NCBI GenBank assembly: GCA_905397405.1
Contig: CAJPVJ010000351.1
Span: 1-27,466 of the forward strand
Direction: 5' to 3'
Length of the DNA: 27,466 nucleotides
Origin: Oppiella nova
Taxonomy: Eukaryota > Arthropoda > Arachnida > Sarcoptiformes > Oppiidae
The translations under genes were made by a program, and so were the position numbers. The notes under the pieces were generated by a model, which ran no database searches, was not told where the DNA came from, and was given only the letters and a program-made list of their open reading frames with translations. Every line of letters begins with the position of its first letter. Position 1 is the stretch's first letter. Positions 12,005 through 22,860 of the stretch are shown one piece after another.

Positions 12005-12309
12005 GTGAAAGTTTGGTCCAAATTAAATCCACTTTATTGTATGGCTTTATGGACGACAAACACAAACTTTAATACTGTTTGTTATATAAAAATAACTATT
12101 TGAAAGAAAAAAGTTTATCAAAAAAGTAAATCCTTTTGTCGTTTGATTTGAATCCACATTTGGTGTCATCATAATGTTATGTATGTTTGAGAGCTAATAC
12201 TTATTATTATGGTTATTATGTTTATAAAATAAAACACATTTGAGTTATTTTTGTTATTCATACATTAAGTTTAATGTCTTCTCATTTATTTAAATGATTA
12301 CAAAATTAA
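12002..12309 (-). repeat. dispersed repeat family A, copy 2 (inverted)
   Basis: This is the reverse complement of 4263..4570, with two substitutions in 308 bp. The terminal stem-loop is kept (tttggtccaaa at 12012..12022), and its one central base is the complement expected. Similarity ends at 12309, where copy 1 joins the 81-bp arm. This copy shows no such arm and no obvious flanking direct repeat. Confidence 0.92.
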
Positions 12310-13220
12310 AATTCAATGTTAAAAGTGGTCGGAGGAGAGACTAAAAAAGTTTTTCACTAATAAATCAAATTTATTAGTGTTTTATAATTGCATTCATAAC
12401 AAGTTTTTCGAAAGAGATTTTCGCCAAATATCTAATTATAAAATTTTTTATTTGAATTAATAATTAAGAAAAAAATCGTAAGAAATGTATAAACTATCCA
12501 TAAATTCAGTGCCAATGAACCGCATAATTAAAACTGAACCCAAAGTGTGTTTTTATTTATTACACATAAGATTTTCACTTTAAAAAGCCTTTAAATTTTC
12601 AAAAAAAAGTGTACAAAAAGCCATTTTTCCAATTATTGTTAATCAATCACTGGGGGTAATGAAAAATATGCTATAATTTTACACTAATTTTCAATACCAT
12701 TAGCACTAAATCTCTCGCTTAATCTTGAACTAGAAATATGTGTTGAAAATAACTCTTTAAAAACACCAAAAATATATTATCAGTGAATGATTATTGAGTC
12801 TCAAAAAATACAACATAAATATTAACTGTTTGAAAATTGTGTAAAAAGTATTCATTTATATGCTGTTTGCAAAATAAATAGCTTTCATATGTTATAAATC
12901 ACAACAAATTATGAGTGGTTTGTATCCATTGAATAATAATAATCTATAAATGAATACACGACTAAATCATATGAAGTATAATATCCTAAATATACAGTAA
13001 AATTCAATTAATAAGTATGTATTTAGCGGAGAATGAGAGCACCCCTTCCTATCAGCGCCGGTATTTTGGTCTCAAAACACTGAAAGATTTTAATCAAACA
13101 CAAGACATGGCATTAAATAAATAAAATATTTATTATGAAAACCTCTCCTTTCAATGAATACACGATCGCAACCAAAATCATTGACAAATAATGAAGAAAA
13201 TAGGGAACGGAAGGAGTGGT
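12310..13220. other. AT-rich non-coding DNA
   Basis: No gene or RNA is recognised. A GC-richer patch at about 13034..13065 (gagcaccccttcctatcagc) shares about 12 bases with 4117..4130, too little to call a repeat. Confidence 0.5.
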
Positions 13221-13284
13221 CTCTCTCTCTCTCTCTCTCTCTCTCACTCACTCACTCACTCACTCACTCACTCACACACACACC
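13221..13284. repeat. compound (CT)12-(CTCA)n-(CA)n microsatellite
   Basis: The array starts as pure CT, changes to the tetramer CTCA for about eight units, and finishes as CA. The same compound motif occurs in inverted orientation at 14293..14338. Confidence 0.97.
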
Positions 13285-13524
13285 ATATGTACCGTATGTT
13301 TAAATAAATATTATATAATAAAAGATCCAAATGCCAGATAAGGCAAACATCTAGCATACCGGTGATCTCAGTCTTATTTTTATGAATGAGTGCCTCCTAA
13401 GTGCCCACTCGTTCACTCAACGCACATAAAAGTGCATTTGATATGTGTTTCGCAGCGATCGGCGATAATATATATTTAAAATCTTATTTATATTAAAATT
13501 TTCAAATTTAATGCAATCTCTAAG
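13285..13524. other. mixed-composition non-coding segment with a small hairpin
   Basis: The stretch is less AT-rich than its flanks. tgaatgagtg at 13383..13392 can pair with cactcgttca at 13406..13415 (nine Watson-Crick pairs plus one G-U, 13-nt loop). The stem is too short for a microRNA precursor. No frame is open. Confidence 0.4.
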
Positions 13525-13532
13525 TCTCTCTC

Positions 13533-13572
<40 letters not shown>

Positions 13573-13582
13573 TCTCTCTCTC
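13525..13582. repeat. interrupted (CT)n microsatellite
   Basis: Three CT blocks are separated by two single 'att' type interruptions (tctattctct), about 58 bp in all. The interruptions suggest an older or more slowly mutating array than the pure tracts nearby. Confidence 0.97.
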
Positions 13583-14292
13583 CCATTGCTCTCTCAGAGT
13601 CAGAGATCATGAGCTCAAACATCAGATAAAATATTTATTTCTTATTATTTGTATACACAGTGTATAGAAACGCAAAGCATTTAAAATTTATTATCGTATA
13701 AAATATTACGCCAGAATATACGCTAAATTAAATGTCTATTTATTTATATATAAAAGTGCATCAAATAAATCTCTCATAAGTTTTATCGGTGGGTGTATTT
13801 GAATACAACCTTTTGAAAGCCATTGTAAACATTTAATGAAAAATATATTTATATTTTAATAATTAAAAGATTGCTTTTGAAATCAACAATTAATAGCACA
13901 ATGATTAATATTTTTATTATATATTTATTTTACTCCTATTTTTATTGCTTAAACAAATAACTTATTCTTAAGTTTCTATAAATTATAGTTAATTTTCTGT
14001 ATGGTTTTAAGTGATTTAATTTGTTTTTATTACTAAATAGTGGATTACAATTACGTGAAAATAGGAAAAAATGGTCGGGAACGCCTATTATAATAAATAG
14101 TATAATACACATGAAAATCATTATTCTTTATGAACGGGAATTAAATTAACAATAATAATGATAATGTGTTGCATTAACTCATACTCATATCACCCATACA
14201 TACAGTGCTCTTATTATTCAGCCAAAAGCACTGCTCATGTAAATTAAATTTATATAAAAAACAATACACTATAATGTCATACATAATACAAT
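13583..14292. other. AT-rich non-coding DNA
   Basis: I see no gene, RNA or repeat here beyond short A/T runs. Confidence 0.55.
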
Positions 14293-14338
14293 GTGATGAG
14301 TGAGTGAGTGAGTGAATGAGAGAGAGAGAGAGAGAGAG
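14293..14338. repeat. compound (GAGT)n-(GA)n microsatellite
   Basis: gtgatgagtgagtgagtgag runs into a pure GA tract. It is the inverted counterpart of the compound array at 13221..13284, about 1 kb away. Confidence 0.96.
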
Positions 14339-14478
14339 CCTAAAAACAATTTTAACATATAAGCAATTTTCATAATAAGAATCAGAATTTTTCTATTTTT
14401 AGAAAATAACACCTAATACTAGAAGGTATTAAGAAATATCACACAATATGCTAATATTTTTAGCTACATTTTACTTCC

Positions 14479-14480
<2 letters not shown>

Positions 14481-14518
<38 letters not shown>
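14481..14518. repeat. (TC)19 microsatellite
   Basis: A pure 38-bp tract follows ttttacttccga. The frame open at 14448..14654 exists only because the array has no stop codons. Confidence 0.98.
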
Positions 14519-14520
<2 letters not shown>

Positions 14521-16570
14521 ACTTATTTACAGTGCTGTCACATAATTATAAATTCAATTTTTACTGTCAAATCAAAATTATTCTTAGTTTAAATCATAGT
14601 CTCATATTTTTTGTTGCTTATCATTTTCTTAAAACGTTGAAATTGGATTTTTAATATTTAATAAATTTTAATCGCGTTTTCTCTGTCAGTAATTCATAGC
14701 AGACTTCAAGTAAACATCCGATTAAACAAATCTGAATTTTGTAAAAATTAAAGTTTAAAACATACATGGCTTGTGACAACAGTAATAAAATTTAAACATT
14801 ACACAATTTTTATTTTACTTAATGCTGTAATAATGATAACATTTATAATAAACAGTGTTAACTATATCATAGGTAGATCATGAAATTCGCATAAATTAGA
14901 GGCTTTAAATTCACATTTATTTACACATTTATAACAAATATATATATATTAATGAGTTATAAAAAAGTAGTAGATTCACGTAACTAGTACTCAAAGATAT
15001 GATACTAAAAGTTATTCAAATGCATTCAAAACTAAATTTCATTCATTCATAAAACTTATAATCCAGACATTCTGTGCAATGTTTAATCTCATAGAAACAG
15101 AATTTGAATTTCTAATAGATATAGTATGTAATATTAATATTTGACTTTTATCTAATAAAATCAGACTTTATTAAGATTTTGATAACCATTTACGACATGT
15201 GCTGTCTTGGATAAAATTTTGGGAAATGAAAAAACTTTTCAATCACCTCAATATAGCCAAACATTTAGTGTTGCCGTACATTCATATTTGACATTTGGGT
15301 TGAAAAGCACATCAAATTACATATAATGTTAATACAGTAATAAAAAAGCAACAAAAAATACTTTCAAACAAAATTCAGACTTCAATATTGTATTTATAAA
15401 TATAACATACTGTATATCATATATATATTTTGTTCATTTTTGTTTTCATACCCTACAGTGTACTCCAAATACACAGTGCATTAAAATCGTGAATAAAATA
15501 TTTATTCTTAAAAATAGTTTTACAACAGCAATAATGTATAATTTATATTTTTATATACGCTAGCAAATATTGTGAGCACCAAAAATTGATTTATACCATT
15601 GAATCACACAATGTATTAAAAATCTAGAACAATATATTATATCGTATAGAAAAAACAATTATAATTATATATGAATTTCGTGTAGTGTTTAGTTATTCTA
15701 AACGAGTGTTTCATATATGATATACAACATAGTGTAGCGAAATGTGCGGTAATTCCGTGGCCTGTATTTACAGTACCAGTGCCATTGTGTCTCAACAATA
15801 CTCGTATTATTTGACAAATTCTTGTCATAAATTTTTTCGTCTATTATTTTATTAATGCTATTATATTATAATATAGTATAACTCGTATTTATTGAACCAT
15901 TTTGTCGGTTAAAAACGCTTTTTACATGAATAGAGAAAATACTAAAAATGGATTTTCAGCTCCAAAACCATCAAAACATAGCTGAAAATAATAATAATAA
16001 ATGTATTTTTGTTGTTGTTTTTTGAAGTATCCATTCAGCGATGGAATAGGAATTTAAACATTGGATGAGTTGAGTGTTTCCTATGATATGGTCTTTTATA
16101 TTATGTTTTTGGCTAATAATCTATAAGTAAAGTAAATCTGAGCATCAAATTAGTGAAGTAGAAGAAAGTCGATGGATACAAATCAGTGGCACAACAACTG
16201 ACACACACTCACGATATCCTATGGTATGGTGTGTAGTAAAACATACAGTAGCTCTCACTGTCTAACTCCTAATACTACACCTAATTTAAGTTTGGGTTTG
16301 TTTTCTACTCAATAATAATATTTAGAGGTTTTTTTGTGTGTCTTTTATTCCTAGAGAATCAATACTAAAATCAGTTGAATCAACACAACAAACATGAGTC
16401 GAGATTATGTTATAGTAAGTGAAGAGATAAGAGAGAAAATTAAGGGAATATAACAAAAGTACAGCAAAAATGAGAGTTTGAGTCGAAAAAACCTCTCACA
16501 GAATATATGCCATAGAAATGACACACAAAACGAAACATTATTTTCAGCAAAAATACAAATCGTGTCATAC
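14519..16570 (-). other. putative first-intron sequence, 3' of the splice donor
   Basis: Two kilobases of AT-rich DNA lie downstream, in the minus-strand sense, of the donor at 16570/16569. No acceptor-plus-exon combination is recognisable. A moderately GC-richer patch at 15725..15828 is open on the minus strand for 63 codons (ATG at 15828) but shows no splice sites and no family resemblance. Confidence 0.4.
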
Positions 16571-16864
16571 CTTTGGGTACAGGAGTCGTGTCAACGCGAG
16601 ACTCAATTGTCTCAAATCCAGTTTCTCTCCTTCGGGTGTCTCCGGCCTCTCGTAGAAGAGATCGGTAGGTGTGGTGACCGACACGGATGAGCCCCCATTC
16701 GTAGAGCCACTACCGCTGGCACCGGCCGTGGCTACCGGTGTCCGCAGATACAGATTACTGGCGCACGGGATCAACACTTTGGACATCTTGCGAGGTGTCC
16801 GCGGACTGGCCACCGGTGTCGAGCTCTTAGTCCTATCCATTGGACACGTGTTGTTAATCTCCAT
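16571..16864 (-). CDS. first coding exon of an unrecognised gene (98 codons, 5' partial gene model)
   Basis: The reading frame starts at an ATG with A at -3 and G at +4, a good initiation context. It runs 98 codons to AAG and then meets GTATGA, a good splice donor, with phase 0. Without splicing the frame would stop two codons later. G+C is far above the surrounding DNA, as expected for an exon. Residues 13-25 hold a basic, proline-directed segment (STPVASPRTPRK). Residues 45-66 are Gly/Ser/Thr low complexity. The end (about 74-98) reads ETPEGEKLDLRQLSLALTRL followed by LYPK and looks like a charged amphipathic helix. Several SP/TP sites suggest a disordered, kinase-targeted N-terminus. There is no signal peptide or membrane segment. 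I do not recognise the family and assign no function. The gene continues to the left beyond an intron that may exceed 16.5 kb. Confidence 0.75.
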
Positions 16865-17872
16865 AATAATTGGTTTTTTGTGTGTTTTATTAGTTTTTTT
16901 AGTAAAGACTTTGAAACAGTTTTTTCCGTTAAGAAACCAACAAATGATTTGTTTTTTCTGTGGTTTTCTCTATTGTGTTATATTTTCGTATAAATTATAT
17001 CTGAATGAGAGTTGCGATCGTAAGAGACAAACAAATTCTTAATTAGAAAATTAATTTTCATATATTTTTGTCGCCTGTCTTTTGCAAATGAATTTTCAGC
17101 ACAGAATCGTTATTGTTATGCAAATAAAAACACATTCCCTTATTATATATATTAATTATTAATTATGATTATAAGCCTTATTATGGTTGGAGCCATACGT
17201 CGAAATTGTTAGCCAAACATATAACAAGAAAACTGCAAAAAATACAGACATTTATTAAAAGTTTTAGTCAACGAATTTATGTGTTTTGAAAAATATGCTA
17301 AAAAGTCAATACAAGAAACAATCGGATGAGAGTTTTCTGCAATAAAAATCTCCTTAAAGTACTTCTTAAGAGTTTTGCCAAAAGTTTTATTTATTTTTTG
17401 GTTCAAATTGTGTTTCAATTAAGGACTCAAATGGATTGTGTCATAAAAATGTTAAGCACTTAATTCAAAAGGGGTTTCAAACAAATGACAAAAGAAATAG
17501 ATATCTCTTATTCTCTAATATTAAGACATAAAAAGACAGTGAATATACCGTATATTATTGGATTCATACGATTTGATATATTACATGAGATAATATATAA
17601 TAATAATAATAATAATAACAATGATATAACAGAATATATATAAAGAATTTGATTTAACGAATCAATCGGAACGACAGTCTATTTCTTATAGTCGGTGTAG
17701 TTGTCATCGACCATAGCATATACGACGGCAACACCTCTATTCAGTCGGTGCCCAATGGCTCTCAGATGTTCAGGTTATATGAATGATAGAGAAAATGATA
17801 TAATGATCGCGAAGTCATAGTTATGTCGAAAACTATATGTTTGAAGGAAAAAGAGTGGAATTGTGTGAACAC
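16865..17872 (-). other. putative 5' leader of the minus-strand gene
   Basis: This lies between the proposed start site and the ATG. It is AT-rich and includes an (AAT)n run at 17598..17618. I found no convincing splice pair in it, so the leader is either about 1 kb unspliced or contains an intron I cannot place. A 69-codon frame at 17418..17209 begins with TTG, not ATG, and is not a credible upstream ORF. Confidence 0.35.
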
Positions 17873-17904
17873 TGAGACTAAATGAAAGCACATTTATATA
17901 TAAA
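17870..17904 (-). promoter_or_regulatory. candidate core promoter: TATA box plus initiator
   Basis: On the minus strand TATATATAAA starts at 17902. The initiator-like TCAGTG occupies 17875..17870, placing its A (+1) at 17873 and the TATA at -29, which is the canonical spacing in arthropods. It points toward the coding exon about 1 kb downstream. The surrounding 17690..18060 is a relative G+C island. The TATA element lies within a perfect palindrome (TTTATATATAAA, 17893..17904), so it could also serve the opposite strand. This is inferred from motifs only, without transcript evidence. Confidence 0.45.
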
Positions 17905-17922
17905 CTGCGGGTGCAGTCAGTC
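17895..17922 (+). promoter_or_regulatory. possible divergent core promoter using the same TATA palindrome
   Basis: On the plus strand the same palindromic TATA is followed by TCAGTC at 17917..17922 (A at 17919), about 24 bp from the first T. That is shorter than the usual 28-31 bp, so the fit is weaker than on the minus strand. A GT-rich stretch and the GC-rich gagctcgcggagtcggtg lie just downstream. No plus-strand gene is recognisable beyond it, so any product could be a short non-coding transcript. Confidence 0.2.
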
Positions 17923-20510
17923 TATATCACAATCATGTGTGTGTGCGAGCTGTCGGAGCTCGCGGAGTCGGTGCTCTACTATAGCTGATATACACACTCG
18001 ATGTCTACCACCAGTACTTAACCAATGGTTTTGCATTGACTTTGTTATTCACGTCTTAGCTAGGTAGTAGTGTACTATAGCTTATATATAGTAAACTCTT
18101 GTTATAGTTAACTAGGATTACTAGACAAATACACACAATGATGTTCACTATTAACCGTGGTAAATATGCGGGCATTATGTTTGTATAATAAGCCAAAGAA
18201 TTTGTCAAATAATTTGTTGTGTACACTAATTAAGTGTACATTTACAACAAGAATGCACTGCATGTCAAATGACAATAATTTTGTCCGAGATAAAAAATAT
18301 TTGTCAAATATATATTTATACAATGCCTAGTTATGTCATAATGAGTTTCGCACAACATAGTAAAAGTCAGTGAAATATTATACTTTTATGTATGGAAATA
18401 GCGTAATAATAATAATAATAATAATTTATCGTATAGTGTATTTTATATTCATAATTATAAAAATATTTTTTCCATGTTAATCTGTAATAAGTTGCTATTG
18501 AATGACAAACACACAAAAATTGTCGGATTTTCATATCGTTTTTCTTTTGTTAGCCATTAGTTAAATGATGTCTAATTGGCTCATGTTTTGCAACTTTATT
18601 TTGAATGCTTTTTATAATCATTTCTAGGATTTCTGTATATTTAGAGTAAAAATGACTTTTAAATAAAATACTTTTCTGACATAAATAGATTCTGTTATTT
18701 TTTCTACTGTAGTAATAATATGTATAGTATTATATGTTATTAAATAATTTATGTCTTAAACAGAATATTTTGTAAATTGAAAATTGAAATTTAGTTACAC
18801 TTTATTGTATCAGTATCATTTAATTAGTCTAATATTTTGTTTTTATTTATATATTTATATCTCTTAACTGTTTATTTCCTAAACAAATTGGTGTCCACTC
18901 TATAATTGCATTCACATTAAAATTGTTATCCAAACAAGAAATACATTTTGGTATTTGTTTTTGCATCGAAAATATAAACATTTTCTCGCAGAATGTATGC
19001 TATTATTGCTCATTAAATGTATTATTTAAAATACACTCGAAATTGATGGCCATTATTATTATGATTATTATTATTGTAGAGATTTTTGTCTCAAATAACA
19101 ATATCCAAAATGTGAACTAATATTTCACAATAAGAGTTATTGATTTACTTATATCCAAAAGTGAGTGCAATTCAGAAAGTATAGGGCTTACAGTTTTCAA
19201 GTGTATTTTATCTATCGTTTTATTATTTTTATAATAATAGAAATTTTCAAATAAAAAGTTATCCACAGTGGAAAAACACATATTTTATATGAAATTTTAG
19301 TATGAGTAGATGTAATGTTATTTTTATATTGTTATTATTTGTGCCAGAATACTTGGAAAGTGTTAGATATCATATTTCTATTAAATCGTACAAAGGAAAT
19401 TTAGAAATAACTAAAAAAATTTAATTAAAAATTTAATTTAATATAAATAACATATTATGTGTTATTTACACAAAAAAATAAAAATAATTATAAGCATATA
19501 ATTAAAATTCTCATAATAATAAGAAAATATTATTTTTAAAATAACTTATTTTAACAATAGTTACGCGACAGGTAGTAGCAAGGAAAATATTAAATTGATT
19601 TCTATATAATAATTAATAATTTTTTGAGATCAATATCGCCAAATAATATATAATTAATTAAATGGTAAAAATCTGAAATTTCGTATTTATTTTTTAAATT
19701 AATTAAAACTTATGTGCAAAAATAATGAATATATTGTGAAAGCATTTATACACCAATGATTCAATTATTTATTATGCAATTAATTTCATTATACACTTTA
19801 CAAGTGAGCAATTGTTTTAATTTTTTTTCGTATTTTTTACTTTTATTTTATAATTAAGGCTTACATTCAGAGTGTTATTAATTAGAAAATAATTGTGTAC
19901 AAACATATTTTGCTAACTATGTTATTAAAAATAAATATAAATCGCATTCAAGTATAAACAATAAAGGATTTTATATTTAAAAATATAAGTGTTTTTAATT
20001 GAAATTAATAATTGCTGTTATCATTAATAATAAAGATTTTTATAAAGAATTTCTAAATTATTTCATTGAAAAATGAGTTCATATTAAATTTTATTGTTTT
20101 TAGTAAACATTTACTTTTATTTTTAAACTAAAAGTTGTCATAAATATAGTAGCTAAATATATTATTAATAAAAATAAAGTTACTATAAAACTTTGTATAT
20201 TATTAATACTTTTATTTAAAAAATAAAGTATAAACTAATTTTGAGTCTGGTACTAATTTATGGCAACCAATTGTACCAGAAAATGGTGTTTTAATTAATT
20301 AATGCGAGTAATTGATCGCTAAATGGTTTCGTAAGTAATTTACTCATCCATTCATCCTTTGACTCATTGATTGGATTTATATTTTTTCATCAATAAGTAA
20401 TAAAAGCCAAAAGAGATTTGCAAATAATTTTGATTTAATTGTTTGGAAAGTGAAGAAAATTTATTAAGAAATGGATACTTAAATCACACATAAAATCAAA
20501 GTCGTGTCGT
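17923..20510. other. upstream or intergenic DNA, no gene seen
   Basis: The first 140 bp are relatively GC-rich and belong to the promoter island. The rest is AT-rich, with an (AAT)n array at about 18404..18424 and no recognisable coding frame, RNA gene or dispersed repeat. Confidence 0.5.

Positions 20511-20547
<37 letters not shown>
20511..20547. repeat. (GA)n microsatellite, one interruption
   Basis: GA units are broken once by 'aaa' at 20528..20530. The tract lies directly upstream of family C copy 1, which is therefore bracketed by GA arrays on both sides. Confidence 0.97.
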
Positions 20548-20548
<1 letters not shown>

Positions 20549-20600
20549 ATTAATTTGTTGTCCATTAGATTCTGTTGTCAGTAGAGATTGTTATCCTAAG
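20548..20600 (+). repeat. dispersed repeat family C, copy 1
   Basis: These 53 bp (aattaatttgttgtccatta to ttatcctaag) are identical to 22438..22490, and both copies run directly into a (GA)n tract. The unit is too short to show coding or secondary structure. It may be the terminal fragment of a longer element. Confidence 0.93.
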
Positions 20601-20624
20601 AGAGAGAGAGAGAGAGAGAGAGAG
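20600..20624. repeat. (GA)n microsatellite following family C
   Basis: About 12 units start at the last base of family C and end at cacttataag. Confidence 0.97.
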
Positions 20625-22437
20625 CACTTATAAGAGTAATTGATTTCATTTAGGATTTTATTTGATAGCATTTTGCGATCATTTCAAACATCTGTGACAT
20701 TTCGAGACTCAACAGTGGATATCACAGAAGTTTTGTTTTAAATTTACAAAATAAAACAATAACTCTAATTGTAATAAAAATAAAAATAAAAATATCAAAA
20801 TTAGAAATTTTATTTTCATAAATAATATCATATTAAAAAGTTTTAATGGCTATATATAAGCAATATAATTGTAATTTAAAGACTGACCATAAATCTAGAG
20901 AAATACTCATTAATATCATTAAAGGGCTACAAATCATAAGGATTTAAGTCATATACCATTAACTCTTAAAGTTAATGATTTGATATCAAAAGAAAACATA
21001 ATTAATTGGTTTCATTGTCTTGCAAACGATGAAAAGGAAACTAAACATCAAAATCGCTTAATTTATTTGATTCCCATTTATTAATGTATTTGTTTTTCAC
21101 ATATCATACAAAAGCAATCATTTCTACTCATTATTATATTTAGTAGTAATTTTTATTATAATTAAATTTCTTATTATTAAAGAATATTCTCTACATTCAT
21201 GACACTGTGTGCTAATCGTAAGAATTTCTATACTTATTGTTTCAATTTTATTTGTTTTATTAGACACGATATAAAGTCATTACCTATTTATGTATTAATT
21301 AATATTTAGTATAGATATTATGCTGACAAATAAAAGTCATATTTAGAAATTAGATACAAATTTTAATTTGATTTTTATTTCTAATGACATTTATATCTGA
21401 ATTTATTTGATAAGAAAATTGAATCCAATGTAATATATTTATATGATATTTTCATATAATGGTAAAGTCATCGATCTGTAAAATTAGTTTTATTTTCATT
21501 GCATTTTGTTATTGCATTTCAATGAAATATATTTTGCAATAATATTCTGTGTATTAATAACTTACTCACAAATATTCTGTATATTCTGTATATTTGATAA
21601 TATAGTATTTAGCAAATATTTTTTAAATATTAATATTTCTAATCAGCATTTGCATTTAGCCTAATATTCAAATGAATGGGTTATCATAAAACGTAAATAG
21701 TGAAAACATTGTAAACACCAATAAATAATAAGTTATTTTTTGTCACCCAATTAGCAATTTAAATGATATGTAATCTAATTCATTGACATTACATTCAATT
21801 CATGAGCAAAAATACATATTAATATAATATTCACATAATGTAGAAATATGTTTGTGTAGTGCTAATAAAATAAATCAAATGTTAAAATGTAAGAAAATCA
21901 TAGAGAAAAATATTTATTGAATACATCCCTAAAGAGTTATGAAATATTACATTACAGTCCGTAATAAATAAGTTATAAATAGATGAAAGAGAAATCGTTA
22001 ATGAGATTTCTTGTTTGACACTAAATGCAAAAATGAGACTTCAATTCAATATATGTTTGACATCAAATAACTAAACCCATGTATAAATTGTATAATTATG
22101 TGTATAACAAATACACAAGTTATCCATTCATTGGGCTTTCATATGACAAATATAACCTGGTTTTCAGATGCCCTCTAATTATCGGAGACATTCAAATGTG
22201 TAATACTTTTTCAAATAGTTGTTAATGTTTATAACACATGTTAGACGCACTATAAAAACATTGGATATTTTATTTGCAAAATGAAAAATTAATTGAAAAT
22301 TTCAATTATTAATACACAAATGCATTCATTCATTCATTTTCATATATGCTATATGAAAATAAATGTATTTTTCATTTATACCAAATGAATAGTCGGTTAG
22401 ATTTGGAGTGAAAAATAATCTCAAAAGCAATTTTGAT
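20625..22437. other. AT-rich non-coding DNA
   Basis: I see no gene, RNA or repeat in these 1.8 kb between the two family C copies. Confidence 0.55.
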
Positions 22438-22490
22438 AATTAATTTGTTGTCCATTAGATTCTGTTGTCAGTAGAGATTGTTATCCTAAG
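22438..22490 (+). repeat. dispersed repeat family C, copy 2
   Basis: This is an exact copy of 20548..20600 in the same orientation, 1.89 kb away. The upstream flank (agcaattttgat) is unrelated to that of copy 1. The downstream junction is again GA repeat, so only the microsatellite side is shared. Confidence 0.93.
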
Positions 22491-22530
22491 GAGAGAGAGA
22501 GAGAGAGAGAGGGAGGGGAGAGAGTGAGTG
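22491..22530. repeat. (GA)10 microsatellite with degenerate purine tail
   Basis: Pure GA to 22510 is followed by ggaggggagagagtgagtg, a purine-rich imperfect extension. Confidence 0.96.
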
Positions 22531-22860
22531 AAAAAAACTATTTTACTATTTTTCTATTCACACAATAATTAGCTCATGAATTATTTCATTGGATTTAATT
22601 TCTCCCCGTATTTCTTGGTTGTAAAACTTTTATCTATTAGTGGGATTGTGTGGAAAGGGATGAAAAGTTTAATGATTTTTCTTTCATCACACAAACAAAA
22701 AACTCCGAAACGTAAAGACAATACAAACGGAATATAAATAAGATTTATATATAAATAGTGTATTAAGTGGTAAAACAACAGAAAGTTTTCGGTTTTCAAT
22801 TACCAAACCATTAGACATAGAGTGAGACAATCGTTAAAGTGTTTGTGTGGCCACAGATGT
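22531..22860. other. AT-rich non-coding DNA
   Basis: No gene is recognised. The minus-strand frame at 22799..22581 is a 72-codon Phe/Ile/Leu-rich run consistent with chance. Confidence 0.5.

Noticed and set aside
4117-13056. Shared agcaccccttcc motif at about 4117 and 13038
   Set aside because: Only about 12 bases match, with unrelated flanks, so it is not supportable as a repeat family.
14448-14654. 68-codon plus-strand frame
   Set aside because: It is open only through the TC array (Leu-Ser repeats) and otherwise AT-rich noise.
15637-15828. 63-codon minus-strand frame beginning at ATG 15828
   Set aside because: The first part has more balanced composition, but I see no family resemblance, no splice sites framing it and no promoter.
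17209-17418. 69-codon minus-strand frame in the proposed 5' leader, possible upstream ORF
   Set aside because: The first codon is TTG rather than ATG, and the Lys/Phe/Asn-rich composition is typical of chance frames here.
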